From Marvinbryantia formatexigens DSM 14469 (GTDB taxonomy: Bacteria > Bacillota > Clostridia > Lachnospirales > Lachnospiraceae): a stretch of 64,000 bases of DNA. The DNA lies in the NCBI RefSeq assembly GCF_025148285.1, contig NZ_CP102268.1, forward strand, positions 3,813,501 to 3,877,500, in the 5' to 3' direction. Of the stretch, positions 26,533-35,870 are shown in pieces (the stretch's first letter is position 1; the number at the start of each line of letters is the position of its first letter). The notes below the pieces were generated by a model. The model was not told the DNA's origin, ran no database searches, and worked only from the letters and a program-made list of their open reading frames with translations. Both the position numbers and the translations under genes were made by a program.

Positions 26533-27042
26533 GTGCGGAAAAAGACAGAAAAAATGCCGGGCGGACATCTTTTATTTGTTCTGGCTGTGGTCTGCGCGCT
26601 TGCGCTGCTTGTGATGGCGTGGGCGCTCCTGCGGGATACGGGAGCGGACGGCGCCGCCTTTACCCCGCCGCCCTTTGAAGAAAATGCGCAGCAGGGGGAG
26701 CCGGAGGTACCGCAGGAGCTCGGCTACAGTTTTCTGAATGCGCAGGAATATGAGGTGGGCATCTGCGGCGCACCGGTGGTGAAAAACGGAAGCGCCGTTC
26801 TTTACATGACAAATCCGGCTTCTAATAAGGTGTGGCTGAAGGTGCGGATTCTGGATGAATCCGGGCAGATGCTGGGCGAGAGCGGGCTTCTGAAGCCGGG
26901 AGAATATGTGGAGGCGGTGGAGCTTACCAGTATGCCGGAGGAAGATATAGCTGTAGTGCTGAAAATTATGGCGTATGAGCCGGATACCTATTACAGCGCA
27001 GGAGCGGCGTCTCTCAGTACAACGCTGCACATAGATGCGTAA
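26533..27042 (+). CDS. Membrane-tethered beta-domain protein, copy 2
   Basis: This protein of about 169 residues is related in plan to that at 24468: basic head (RKKTEKMPGG), one span (about 12-32), a Pro/Glu linker and an extracellular beta domain with SNKVWLKVRILDESG and SGLLKPGEYVEAVEL. I chose GTG 26533 because GGAGGG lies 6 bases upstream; ATG 26476 in the same frame lacks a ribosome binding site. It follows the two small module proteins, repeating the order module protein then tethered protein seen at 24110-25025. Confidence 0.68.
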   Translation: MRKKTEKMPGGHLLFVLAVVCALALLVMAWALLRDTGADGAAFTPPPFEENAQQGEPEVPQELGYSFLNAQEYEVGICGAPVVKNGSAVLYMTNPASNKVWLKVRILDESGQMLGESGLLKPGEYVEAVELTSMPEEDIAVVLKIMAYEPDTYYSAGAASLSTTLHIDA

Positions 27043-27127
27043 CCTGGAAATTATCTGTGAATATGAGGTGCGGGAATGTGATGTAAGCTTTCGCACAGAG
27101 AAATAACGATGCAGGGAGATGAGGACA

Positions 27128-28051
27128 ATGAAGAAGCTTTTTACGGGGCTGTTCTGCGCAGTTATGGCGCTGGCAGGTACGGTATCCGTCATGACACTGG
27201 CAGAGCCGGTGCCTGTGATGGCGGAGGGGCTGTCCGTGGACACAACGGTGGATGTTGACGTGACAGTAACATATACGGAGGAAGCACTGAGCGGCAGCAC
27301 GGAGCTTGGAAGCGGGGAAACCATCACCCTGCAGGACGGGACGAAAGTGACCGTGCAGGCGCAGGATAGCGCGGATGGCGATATCCGCGCTGCGGTGGTG
27401 CCGGTCACGCAGGAGGATGCGGAAGCGTTTGCCTATGTGACAGAAACCATGAAGGAATACGGCGGGAAACCGTATGCGTTTTACCTTCTGTTTTACCGGG
27501 ACGGAAAAGAGATCCGGCCCTCCTCGCCGGTCACGGTGACAGTGACAGCGCCGGACGGCTATCGGGAAGCGGCGCTGTATTCCTTCGCCGGGGACAGTGC
27601 GGTGCAGAAGGCTTCCGACGCGGCAGGCGGTGTCTGGACGTTTGCGGCAGCGGATAGCCGCTATTTTGCGGCGGTGCAGCCAAAGGAAGATGAGACAGAA
27701 CCGGAGGAGACGGAACCGGTGACGAAACCGGAAGAGACAGAACCGGCTACGACAACGGAATCGGAAGAGACGGAGCCGGCTACGACAACAGAACCGGAAG
27801 AGACGGAGCCGGTTACAACGACAGAGACGGAAGACGGAACGGAGCCGACTACGAAACCGGCAGCCGGTACAGATGGAAACAAGCCGTCATCCGGCAGCGG
27901 CACGGGGCAGACGACTGGAAACGGGACAACGCAGAGCGGCGCGGCAAAGACCGGCGACGAAACACAGACAGCGGTATGGCTGCTTCTGCTGGCAGCATCG
28001 GGCGGAGCGCTGGCAGGAATCTGCTTTAAGAAAAAACGCAGCCGTGCGTGA
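27128..28051 (+). CDS. Wall-anchored surface protein with Thr/Glu/Pro stalk and KTGD sorting signal
   Basis: This protein of about 307 residues has a signal peptide (KLFTGLFCAVMALAGTVSV), a beta-rich extracellular part (about 35-190) and a stalk of EETEPATTTEP-type repeats. The C-terminus has KTGDE, a hydrophobic stretch (AVWLLLLAASGGALAGICF) and KKKRSRA. This is the layout of a sortase substrate, though the site is AAKTGD instead of LPxTG. ATG 27128 has AGGGAG 9 bases upstream. It closes the surface-protein operon; no sortase gene is in the window. Confidence 0.8.
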   Translation: MKKLFTGLFCAVMALAGTVSVMTLAEPVPVMAEGLSVDTTVDVDVTVTYTEEALSGSTELGSGETITLQDGTKVTVQAQDSADGDIRAAVVPVTQEDAEAFAYVTETMKEYGGKPYAFYLLFYRDGKEIRPSSPVTVTVTAPDGYREAALYSFAGDSAVQKASDAAGGVWTFAAADSRYFAAVQPKEDETEPEETEPVTKPEETEPATTTESEETEPATTTEPEETEPVTTTETEDGTEPTTKPAAGTDGNKPSSGSGTGQTTGNGTTQSGAAKTGDETQTAVWLLLLAASGGALAGICFKKKRSRA

Positions 28052-28131
28052 CTTATGCCCGCATAGCGGGGAGTCGGGAAAACGCGTCTGCAAGGATATC
28101 TGACTTTTGTGGGAAACGGGTTGATCTAATG

Positions 28132-28180
28132 AAAAAATTCCCGGATGGACATTCTGAATCAGAAAGATGCCCGTCCGGGG
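28132..28180 (-). terminator. Terminator of the Rpn-like gene
   Basis: On the minus strand CCCGGACGGGCAT pairs with ATGTCCATCCGGG and is followed by AATTTTTT. It ends the gene at 28192-29058. There is no T-run on the plus strand. Confidence 0.7.
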
Positions 28181-28191
28181 ATTTACGGCTG

Positions 28192-29058
28192 CTATTTTGC
28201 TGTGCTTATATTTTCTGCTATCCATTCCTGTATGAGCGACACATCAACATGGAATGCCCGTGCAATCTGCTCCAACGGCAATCCCATATCCGCGAGTATA
28301 AAGGAGGCTTCTTTTGCTTTTTTCATTTCGCCTTTTTCAATACCCTTCTCGATACCCTTCTCGATACCTTCTTCAATGCCTTCTTTGTAAATCTGCTCCA
28401 TTTCCCGACACATAGAATCAACTCCTTCCCTGGTTTCTTTTAATTCACGTACCCTTTCTGCCAGAACCTGGCTGTACATTTCATCTGCACTTTTACAGTG
28501 AAAATCATGCATAAGCCTTCCGAGCTCCGTATTCTCCTGCTTACTGGAATTCACATACACGATATGTGAGCCGTCGGGGAAGCCTCTGCTGTTTTCCATG
28601 ATCTCCCGGTCGATATGGTAAATGGGAAGACCATATCCAAGCGAATCACATACCGTTATGAATATTACATAGCTTTCCGGAAGCTCATCAAAATCCTGTC
28701 CGGGATTCAGTATATTCATGTCCATCAGCCCGCTGTGATACCGGGCGCGTTTTGGAGAGGCACCTTCATTAGCCTGCTGGATCTCCACATTAAAATAGTT
28801 TCCGTCTGTATCTGTGGCAACACAGTCCATAATTGCGGATCGCCCCTGCAGGTTTTTAAAATCCTTCTGCAGGAACTGCTCAAGAACCTTTAATCCTTCT
28901 TTTTTCATTATAACCTGAAGAACGTATTCTGTACACTCTGTTTTTCTGAAAACATTCCGCATAAACATGTCGCTCATAATCGTCAGATTTTTCAGAATCT
29001 GCTCATATTTTTCGTAGCGTGTATGTAAAACATTGTCTGCTGGCTGCCCATTTTTCAC
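28192..29058 (-). CDS. Rpn/YhgA-like PD-(D/E)XK nuclease family protein
   Basis: This protein of about 288 residues belongs to the Rpn family of recombination-promoting nucleases, often mis-named transposases. The nuclease core shows IMDCVATDTDGNYFNVEIQQA, that is D...ExQ, with a following RARYHSGLMD helix. Near the C-terminus is the family's typical run of EGIEKG repeats. GTG 29058 has AAAGGAG upstream at good distance; the frame is open further up but without a ribosome binding site. Such genes are abundant and mobile in Lachnospiraceae. The gene is A+T-rich compared with the surface-protein operon, suggesting transfer. Confidence 0.82.
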   Translation of the reverse strand: MKNGQPADNVLHTRYEKYEQILKNLTIMSDMFMRNVFRKTECTEYVLQVIMKKEGLKVLEQFLQKDFKNLQGRSAIMDCVATDTDGNYFNVEIQQANEGASPKRARYHSGLMDMNILNPGQDFDELPESYVIFITVCDSLGYGLPIYHIDREIMENSRGFPDGSHIVYVNSSKQENTELGRLMHDFHCKSADEMYSQVLAERVRELKETREGVDSMCREMEQIYKEGIEEGIEKGIEKGIEKGEMKKAKEASFILADMGLPLEQIARAFHVDVSLIQEWIAENISTAK

Positions 29059-29471
29059 GATGAACCATCTCCTTTCTGTATACATTGTCTGATGCTTTCT
29101 GATAAGAACTATTTTGCGATATTCCTGGTAGAAGATTCTGCCTGTGCACATTAGATACATAACTGTAATTAATAATATATAACAAAAATATGAAAAATGT
29201 ATGTACAAAATATAATTTGTGATTAAAAATCAGCGATATGGGAACAGGATGGAGATTTACTTTGTCACAGAATTTTCAGAAATGGAAAAGCTGAACAATC
29301 TTTCTGTATGATATAGCAGAGAAAAACCGGAATCAGAGCCCGTTATCCGGGGCTGGTTCCGGTTTTTTATATCAAAAATTTTACTAAATTATTCAGAAGG
29401 TTTTACCTGTTCCGTTGTCTGGTCCTGGGCTCCTGATATTCCCTGCCGTGATGGTGGGAGCCTCCCTGAGA
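29059..29471. other. Intergenic stretch between two minus-strand genes
   Basis: The stretch is A+T-rich. It holds a bidirectional terminator (29322-29368) and, on the minus strand, a possible TTGTTA-18-TATGTA promoter for the Rpn-like gene. I see no gene in it. Confidence 0.5.
29322..29368. terminator. Bidirectional terminator
   Basis: AAAAACCGGAA and TTCCGGTTTTTT enclose a second CAGAGCCC/GGGGCTGG stem. T-runs occur on both strands; the minus direction ends the alpha/beta hydrolase gene. Confidence 0.8.
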
Positions 29472-30077
29472 CTATTCTTCGGCAAGAACAGCGGCAATGG
29501 CATCCGGTGCGCATTGATTGAGCTCGTGCCCTGCACCGGGGATGATGTGCAGCTTTGCCTGCGGCAGAAGTTTTTCAAGCTGCCTGGAGGCCTTCAGATT
29601 GGCATGGTCCTTTTCGCCGCACAGAAGCGTTACCGGGCATTTGATTTTATGCAGTCCGCGGCTGAAATCAAGGGAGCGCATGGAGCGGGACAGGCTGATA
29701 ACGTCCTGCTTTGCCATACCCATATCCGCGAACGACTTCTTTGGCATACAGCGGAACAGGAGGTTCTGAAAATCAATAAGAAGCGTGGGAACCTTATACT
29801 GTACGCCGATTAAAACGAGGGAAGATATTTGGCTGCCATGCCGTATGGCATAATCCAGCGCAAGCAGCGCACCCAGAGAAAGACCGCATATGCGGAAGGG
29901 CTCTTTTTCATTTCTGTAGCGCTTTTCCAGCCCGGCTAATATACCGGAATAAGAAATGTTTCCTTTTGAAAGTGAAAAAAGCTCCGGGCAGTCTGCATCC
30001 GGCAGCGTAGTTCCGGAAATGACAGCCTGCCAGTCGCGGGCGGTCTGTCCTAAACCATGCAAAAAAACAGTTTTCAT
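29472..30077 (-). CDS. Alpha/beta hydrolase
   Basis: This 201-residue cytoplasmic serine hydrolase has HGLGQ (7-11) as the oxyanion-hole motif, CGLSLGA with the nucleophile Ser, GEKDHAN with the acid and GAGHELN with the catalytic His. The substrate is unknown; small esters or thioesters are typical. AGGAGA lies before the start. It is monocistronic, closed by the bidirectional terminator at 29322-29368. Confidence 0.85.
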   Translation of the reverse strand: MKTVFLHGLGQTARDWQAVISGTTLPDADCPELFSLSKGNISYSGILAGLEKRYRNEKEPFRICGLSLGALLALDYAIRHGSQISSLVLIGVQYKVPTLLIDFQNLLFRCMPKKSFADMGMAKQDVISLSRSMRSLDFSRGLHKIKCPVTLLCGEKDHANLKASRQLEKLLPQAKLHIIPGAGHELNQCAPDAIAAVLAEE

Positions 30078-30428
30078 TTCTATATCAGCTTCTCCTTTCT
30101 TCTTTGAGTCGTATTATATCAAAGTGCAGGCTGCCAGACAAGTAATTTCTGGTGCTGTTCACTACAGATGTAAAAATTTAACAAATACAATTAAAATTTT
30201 AAATAAAAATATTAAAAAATACTTGAAATTGAAAAACAAGTGGTGTATAATTAGCACAATAAATAATTATTAGATTTCAATAAAATTATAAATTATGATT
30301 GAGATTAAATGAAAAAAAACGAATAATATTGTACATAATTACAGTGAAAATCATAAAGCGTATTTTAATAATTTGAAATTTTAACAGAGAGAATCTGTTG
30401 AAATATAATTAAAAAAGAGGAAAGAAAA
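30078..30428 (+). promoter_or_regulatory. A+T-rich control region with strong promoter for the sugar importer
   Basis: TTGAAA (30223-30228), a 17-bp spacer and TATAAT (30246-30251) form a near-ideal promoter. It leaves about 170 nt of A+T-rich leader before the binding-protein gene. No clear operator palindrome is seen. The region is much more A+T-rich than the DNA left of 28 kb. There is no gene in it. Confidence 0.7.
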
Positions 30429-31784
30429 ATGAAAAAACACCAAAAAAATCTACTTTCAACAGCGTTAGTTCTGAGCTTGATGACGGGTATGGCTGGCGTG
30501 ACAGCACAGGCGGCAGACGATGGAGGGGTAGTACCGATTCGGGTGGCTTTGTTTACGGACGGCAATGATATGACGGAGAGCCAGAAATCGGTTTTTGACG
30601 CATTCACTGCTGAGTACCCCAATATCAAACCGGAATTTGAGTATATTACATCAGATTCCTACGGCTCAAACTGGAATGGGTATCTGATGAAGATTCAGAC
30701 AATGATAGCGGCGGATGACGCGCCTGATGTTATCGCGCTTGGTCTGGAGGGTGTGGCAATGCTGGTTATGAATGACATGGCTTTGCCGCTGAATGATTAC
30801 ATTGATTCGCATGAGGAAGCACAGGAGCTGCTGAGCATGCAAAATGAAGATTTAATGAAAATTTTTACCGTACAGGATAATATTTATTCAATACCGTACG
30901 AGGCGAATTGCGTAGTAACTCATATCAATAAATCTCTGTTTGAGGAAGCGGGGATTGAACTCCCGGATTATGACTGGACGTGGGACGAGTTTATTGATAT
31001 CTGTGACCGGTTGAAGGAATCCGGTGTCTGCGATTATCCATTCGCATGCACAACAAACTTTTTCTGTTTCCAGAGTCTGCTGTATGCCAATGGCGGTTCT
31101 CCGCTGAATGAAGACTGGAGTGCGAGCGCGTTTAATTCACAGGAATGCATCGACACCTGTCAGTTCTTCCAGGATGCAATTTTTGAATACGGGTATGCGC
31201 CGGAACCAAGTGAGACGATTACAGACACAGACCTTATGATGCAGGAGCGTGTGGCAATGATTTTCACAGGCCGCTGGGTATCGGATGATTATAATTCGTC
31301 AGAATTTTATGACAAGGTCTATGTAAATACCATGCCGAACGGAGGAGGCGGAAATACTTCCTGTGCGGGAAATGCCGGTTTTGTTGTTCTTAATACAACA
31401 GAACATCCGGAAGAGGCAATGACGGTTGCTACATGGTGCTCTGGTGAAGATTATACGAAGACGTTTCTTGCCACGGGTTCCCTTCCGTCAAATTTCGTTT
31501 ATGGAAAAGAAGTATGTGAGGCGGCTTCCAATGTAATTGATAACTGGGAGGTCATGTATGAAATTTATGAAAACGGGGACTGGAAGCGTTCCTGTGACCC
31601 GCCGGAATATACGGAACTGGCTGATATTTATTCTGATACATTAAGCATTCTTTATTCTGGACAGCAGACAGCGGAAGAAGTATTGAATGATGCGAGTGAA
31701 AAGATTAATCAGGTATTTGCCAACAGCCAGTACAGAGACACGGATGAAGAACTTGCTGTAATTGAGTCGCTTTACAAAAGATAG
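30429..31784 (+). CDS. Sugar ABC importer substrate-binding protein (family 1)
   Basis: This 451-residue extracellular solute-binding protein has a signal peptide ending AQA-AD (residue 29). The family pattern is visible in FTAEYPNIKPEFEYITSDS, ADDAPDVIAL and YSIPYEANCVVTHINKSLFEEAG. It is the first gene of the 30.4-38.8 kb sugar locus and presumably captures an oligosaccharide for the permeases at 31893 and 32821. It lacks a lipobox cysteine. AGAGGAAAG precedes the ATG. Confidence 0.92.
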   Translation: MKKHQKNLLSTALVLSLMTGMAGVTAQAADDGGVVPIRVALFTDGNDMTESQKSVFDAFTAEYPNIKPEFEYITSDSYGSNWNGYLMKIQTMIAADDAPDVIALGLEGVAMLVMNDMALPLNDYIDSHEEAQELLSMQNEDLMKIFTVQDNIYSIPYEANCVVTHINKSLFEEAGIELPDYDWTWDEFIDICDRLKESGVCDYPFACTTNFFCFQSLLYANGGSPLNEDWSASAFNSQECIDTCQFFQDAIFEYGYAPEPSETITDTDLMMQERVAMIFTGRWVSDDYNSSEFYDKVYVNTMPNGGGGNTSCAGNAGFVVLNTTEHPEEAMTVATWCSGEDYTKTFLATGSLPSNFVYGKEVCEAASNVIDNWEVMYEIYENGDWKRSCDPPEYTELADIYSDTLSILYSGQQTAEEVLNDASEKINQVFANSQYRDTDEELAVIESLYKR

Positions 31785-31830
31785 TATTTGATGTGCTCTG
31801 CTCTCAGGGATGAGAAGCAGCATAAGGACT

Positions 31831-31866
31831 TGCGGGAAAGGATGTAAATTTTTTTCCTTTCCCGCA
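31831..31866 (+). promoter_or_regulatory. Stable stem between binding-protein and permease genes
   Basis: TGCGGGAAAGG and CCTTTCCCGCA form a perfect 11-bp stem, followed by only TTTG. It is likely a partial terminator or 3'-protecting stem giving more binding protein than permease. Confidence 0.6.
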
Positions 31867-31892
31867 TTTGAACGAGGTGAGGTGGTTCTATA

Positions 31893-32807
31893 ATGGAGAC
31901 AAAGAAAAAACGTAAGATGACAAGAACACAGAGAGAAAACCTTGCAGGACACCTGTTTGTTGCCCCGGCAGTCATATGTTTTACAATTTTCGTGGGTATT
32001 CCGATTATTGTCAATGTGGGTGTGCTTAGCTTTGCTGAATTTAGTCTTCTGGGAGATTTTGAATGGGTAGGACTTAAAAACTTCAGGGATGTATTTCGGG
32101 ATTCGTCGACATACACGATTTTGAAAAATACATTGCGGTTGTTTCTTGTTCTGGTTCCAACGCATATTATTGGAGGGCTGATTGCGGCAACAGCAATAAA
32201 TGCTGTGCGAAACCATTTCTTTCATACGATTTTCCGCATAGCTCTGTATTTTCCGATGGTGGTAACGACCGCTTCAGTGGCATTGGTATGGGGATATCTG
32301 TATGACACGGACTTTGGTGTGTTCAACTGGATTTTGTCCCAGTTTGGAATTGATAAAATCCGGTTCCTCGGAGACCAGCACTGGGCACTTTTGTCCATTG
32401 CGATTTTCAGTGCCTGGAAGTTTATCGGAAATGCATTTTTGTATTATTATATCGGTCTCAGAAACATACCGGAAACTTATATGGAAGCGGCAAAGCTGGA
32501 TGGCGCGTCTACGTGGCAGGCTTATATCCATGTAAAACTGCCGCTGCTGACGCCGACAATTTTCTTTGTGGTGACAACGACGCTGATAAACTGTTTCCAG
32601 GTATTTGATGAACCTTATTTTCTGACAAACGGTGGGCCGGGAGTATCTTCTCAGACGCTGGCTATGCAGATTTACAGAAAGGGATTTGGACAATATCACT
32701 TTGGATATGCATCTGCACTTGGTGTGATTTTGTTTGTGATGGTTATAACTGTAACATTTATTATGTTTGGCACGCAGAATAAATGGGTTACATATGATAC
32801 GGAGTAA
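31893..32807 (+). CDS. Sugar ABC importer permease 1 (MalF/UgpA type)
   Basis: This 304-residue permease has about six membrane spans, and the EAA loop EAAKLDGASTWQAYIHVKLP contacts the ATPase. It forms the translocation channel with the product of the next gene. No ATPase gene is present in this locus; such importers in Firmicutes often share one MsmK-like ATPase encoded elsewhere. GAGGTGAGGTGG precedes the ATG. Confidence 0.93.
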   Translation: METKKKRKMTRTQRENLAGHLFVAPAVICFTIFVGIPIIVNVGVLSFAEFSLLGDFEWVGLKNFRDVFRDSSTYTILKNTLRLFLVLVPTHIIGGLIAATAINAVRNHFFHTIFRIALYFPMVVTTASVALVWGYLYDTDFGVFNWILSQFGIDKIRFLGDQHWALLSIAIFSAWKFIGNAFLYYYIGLRNIPETYMEAAKLDGASTWQAYIHVKLPLLTPTIFFVVTTTLINCFQVFDEPYFLTNGGPGVSSQTLAMQIYRKGFGQYHFGYASALGVILFVMVITVTFIMFGTQNKWVTYDTE

Positions 32808-32820
32808 GGAGAGGTGGCTG

Positions 32821-33684
32821 ATGATAAGAAAACTTAGAAATAAATATAAAAATACGAGAAAGAGGTCTTTCTGGGGTCAGTTTTTTCTGGTAATTATCTT
32901 ATGTATATTCAGTTATCTGATGTTACTGCCTTTTATATGGGCATTTTCCACATCACTCAGACTGCCTGCGGATTCGTTTGACCTTCCGCCATCCTTTTTT
33001 CCGACAGAATGGCGTTGGGAGAATTATGCATACGTTTTTAAAGCGCTTCCCTTTATGAGGTTTTTCAGAAACAGTATTTTTGTAACAGTTATTATTTCGA
33101 TAGTACAGATACTTTTTTCGACAATGGCTGCCTTTGCTTTTGCGAAGTTGAATTTTAAAGGGAAAAATATACTTTTTATCTATTTGCTGTCGGGGCTGAT
33201 GCTGCCATATCAGTCTTATGTAATTGCACAGTTTTTTATCATGAATAAGATGCATTTGTATAATACTCTCTGGGCACTGATATTGCCATATTTTGCGAAT
33301 CCATTTGGAATTTTTCTTCTCCGGCAGAACATGTCCGGCATTCCGGATTCCTATATAGATGCGGCGACGATCGACGGCGCGTCGAAATTCCGGATCTATT
33401 GGAGCATTATGCTTCCAATGACAAAATCAAGTATTGTAGTTGTAATATTTATGAAGTTTATAGAACAGTGGAATAATTTTTTTGCGGCGCTGATTTATAT
33501 AAACAGTGAAGAGCATTTTACACTTCCGATGGGAATGAAAACGCTGCAGGGCTTTCGGTCGGCGGGAAATCTGGCTCATATTCTTGCCGGAGTTATGATT
33601 TCACTGATAGTGCCGACGATAGTATATGCTTTCGGGCAGAAGTATTTGCTGCAGAGTACAGCTTTATCGGGACTGAAAAGCTGA
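32821..33684 (+). CDS. Sugar ABC importer permease 2 (MalG/UgpE type)
   Basis: This permease of about 287 residues has six spans and the EAA loop DAATIDGASKFRIYWSIMLP. ATG 32821 has AAGGAGAGGTGG just upstream, so the longer frame starting inside the previous gene is not used. The gap to permease 1 is 13 bp. Features like FAKLNFKGKN and QWNNFFAALIYI match the CUT1 carbohydrate group, whose substrates are mostly di- and oligosaccharides. Confidence 0.93.
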   Translation: MIRKLRNKYKNTRKRSFWGQFFLVIILCIFSYLMLLPFIWAFSTSLRLPADSFDLPPSFFPTEWRWENYAYVFKALPFMRFFRNSIFVTVIISIVQILFSTMAAFAFAKLNFKGKNILFIYLLSGLMLPYQSYVIAQFFIMNKMHLYNTLWALILPYFANPFGIFLLRQNMSGIPDSYIDAATIDGASKFRIYWSIMLPMTKSSIVVVIFMKFIEQWNNFFAALIYINSEEHFTLPMGMKTLQGFRSAGNLAHILAGVMISLIVPTIVYAFGQKYLLQSTALSGLKS

Positions 33685-33745
33685 GAACTGAAATGAGAAA
33701 AGATGCAGAAGGTAATGGAAAGACAAAAAAGAAAAAGGGGGAAAG

Positions 33746-35860
33746 ATGATGAAAAAAGGTTTGTATTTTATGGGATGGTACAGGGATATGTGGAATTATC
33801 ATCCGAGTCTGCCGCTGAAGAATATGCACATGATAGAAGATATCATGGATATCCATGCGGATATGCTGATATGGTCCTGCCTGGGAAGCGGTGCGATAGG
33901 TCTTCCGTATCTGGATAAAGAAGCCAATGATGATACGGCTCCAAGACTGCGTCTTTATGGATTTATGAATGACAGTGAATTTTGTGAGGAATGTAGAAAA
34001 CGGGGCGTAAAGGTGTTTGCCGTTTTGTGGAAGGCACAGCTCTGGGAGTTTGGAGCAGAGTTTAATGAGGATGAAAGTAAATTACTGTCGTTAAATATTC
34101 TGAGAGGAGCTTCTGATAACCACAAATATGTGGGAATGAGTGAACTCTCGACTAATCGCTATCCTAAACTGTTTAATCCGATAGAAAAATATTTTCCGGA
34201 TGGAATTACGAACTATTTTGGGGAAAAGGTCGGCGATTTTCTGGAGGAATTTAAAGCGGTTTCTCTGGAAGGACGGAATATTCTGTCAAATTGGCTGATG
34301 GCACCGGAACACGACCATAAATGTTACTCTCCGTGCTGTAACAAAGATTCGTTTCTGACATATATGAAGCGTAACGTGGAAATGATGATTGATGCAGGAG
34401 CTGGCGGTCTGCATATTGATGAATATGATACACCGAAGCATGTGACGAGCAATGCGGGCTGCTTTTGCCGCGAGTGTGTGGCAAAATTCCGGGTATATCT
34501 GCAGGAACACCAGATTGCGCTTCCGGAGGATGCGGGAAATATAGAAACCTTCGATTACCGTGAATATTTACTGGCGAAGGGGTATACAGATGAAATGCTG
34601 CTCGCATTTAATGCGAATGCACGCTGGGATATTCCTCTGTACCGGCATTTCTATGACATGCAGATGGCGTCTGTAGAATGGGTAGTGCGTGAGGTATCCG
34701 GTCACGCGAAAAAATATGCGATGGAGACCAGAAAAGAAGAATTTCCGGTAACTGCGAATCTGTTTCAGTGTTTTCCGCTTGGCGACAGCGTGAAGAAATA
34801 TCTTGATATTCTGGCTGGAGAGAAAACCGATATTAAAATGCGGCAGGATGGATGGTACCGGTTTGCGACCGGATGGCTGAATGGAAAAGACAGTTGTTTT
34901 GTAGAAGACCCGAACCAGTATGTGCGCGATATTGTAGAAGATATTAAGAATGGCATAAATGACAGATTTATCCTGTTTGCTATAGAACCGATTGCTCATG
35001 GATTTCATGTGGCGTTTCCGTATGGTTCCTGGCTGCAGAATCAGGTGAAGGATGCTTTCTGGCCGGATATCCGTGTGCTGCGGAAACTGGGACCGTGGCT
35101 GGATGAAAATGAACAGCTTTTCGGGAAAAAACATATAGCAGATATCGGGGTGGTTTATGATTCTCCGTCGGCTTATGAAAACAGTATTTCAGAGCCGTAT
35201 GTTGATGAAAACTCTACTTATAGTAAAGTGGAAAGGGTAAGCCTGCAGGGCGTAGAGGAGCTGGGCAGACAGGGAGCATTTTCCAACCAGGGAAATTTCG
35301 GACACTTTTTCAGACTGATTCAGGGGCTTTCTGACAGGCACGTGCTATATAATGTATTGTTTGAAAGCGAGGATGAGCCGCTGACGATGGAACGTCTGAA
35401 GGGATATAAAACGATTGTTGTTCCGGATGCATTTTTGATGGATTCGGTGAACGCGGCGGCTTTGAACGCTTTTGCAGCCGGGGGCGGAACGGTGATTTCG
35501 CTGGAGAGGAAAACGGAAGAGCTGAAGGCAGACGAGCTGTATAAAGCCGGGGATATGGACGAACTGATTGAGAAACTGGTCGGGGAGGACAATATTATTG
35601 ATGCTCCGGAATCTCTGATGTACAGTGTGGATGTCAGGGAGACGGAAGAGGGCAGGGCGCTGCATCTGGTCAGTTACAATTATAATGAAGAGACGCATCG
35701 GATTGATGCCATTCCCGAATTGAACATTGGGCTGAATTTTAAAGCTGATGCGATAGGCGTTTATTGTTTCCCGGAAAATCCCAATATTGAAGTTACGCTT
35801 AATAATGGCAGATTAAATATCAGGAATGCGGGAATTTATACGATAATTGAGATAAAGTGA
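33746..35860 (+). CDS. Putative glycoside hydrolase with GH42-like barrel and trimerisation-type domain
   Basis: This 704-residue protein has no signal peptide and so is intracellular. The first 440 residues look like a TIM barrel with GGLHIDEYDTPKH (a likely acidic catalytic or binding site) and a CFCRECVAKF cysteine cluster. Residues from about 530 (LKGYKTIVVPDAFLMDS...FAAGGGTVISLERK) match the Rossmann-like trimerisation domain of GH42 beta-galactosidases. It sits between importer permeases and D-lyxose isomerase, so it should cleave the imported sugar. I cannot assign it to a numbered family with confidence. Confidence 0.7.
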   Translation: MMKKGLYFMGWYRDMWNYHPSLPLKNMHMIEDIMDIHADMLIWSCLGSGAIGLPYLDKEANDDTAPRLRLYGFMNDSEFCEECRKRGVKVFAVLWKAQLWEFGAEFNEDESKLLSLNILRGASDNHKYVGMSELSTNRYPKLFNPIEKYFPDGITNYFGEKVGDFLEEFKAVSLEGRNILSNWLMAPEHDHKCYSPCCNKDSFLTYMKRNVEMMIDAGAGGLHIDEYDTPKHVTSNAGCFCRECVAKFRVYLQEHQIALPEDAGNIETFDYREYLLAKGYTDEMLLAFNANARWDIPLYRHFYDMQMASVEWVVREVSGHAKKYAMETRKEEFPVTANLFQCFPLGDSVKKYLDILAGEKTDIKMRQDGWYRFATGWLNGKDSCFVEDPNQYVRDIVEDIKNGINDRFILFAIEPIAHGFHVAFPYGSWLQNQVKDAFWPDIRVLRKLGPWLDENEQLFGKKHIADIGVVYDSPSAYENSISEPYVDENSTYSKVERVSLQGVEELGRQGAFSNQGNFGHFFRLIQGLSDRHVLYNVLFESEDEPLTMERLKGYKTIVVPDAFLMDSVNAAALNAFAAGGGTVISLERKTEELKADELYKAGDMDELIEKLVGEDNIIDAPESLMYSVDVRETEEGRALHLVSYNYNEETHRIDAIPELNIGLNFKADAIGVYCFPENPNIEVTLNNGRLNIRNAGIYTIIEIK

Positions 35861-35870
35861 GGTATGGAAG

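Noticed and set aside
28192-29058. Insertion-sequence transposase
   Set aside because: The family is often labelled transposase, but the core is a PD-(D/E)XK Rpn-like nuclease and no terminal inverted repeats are seen.
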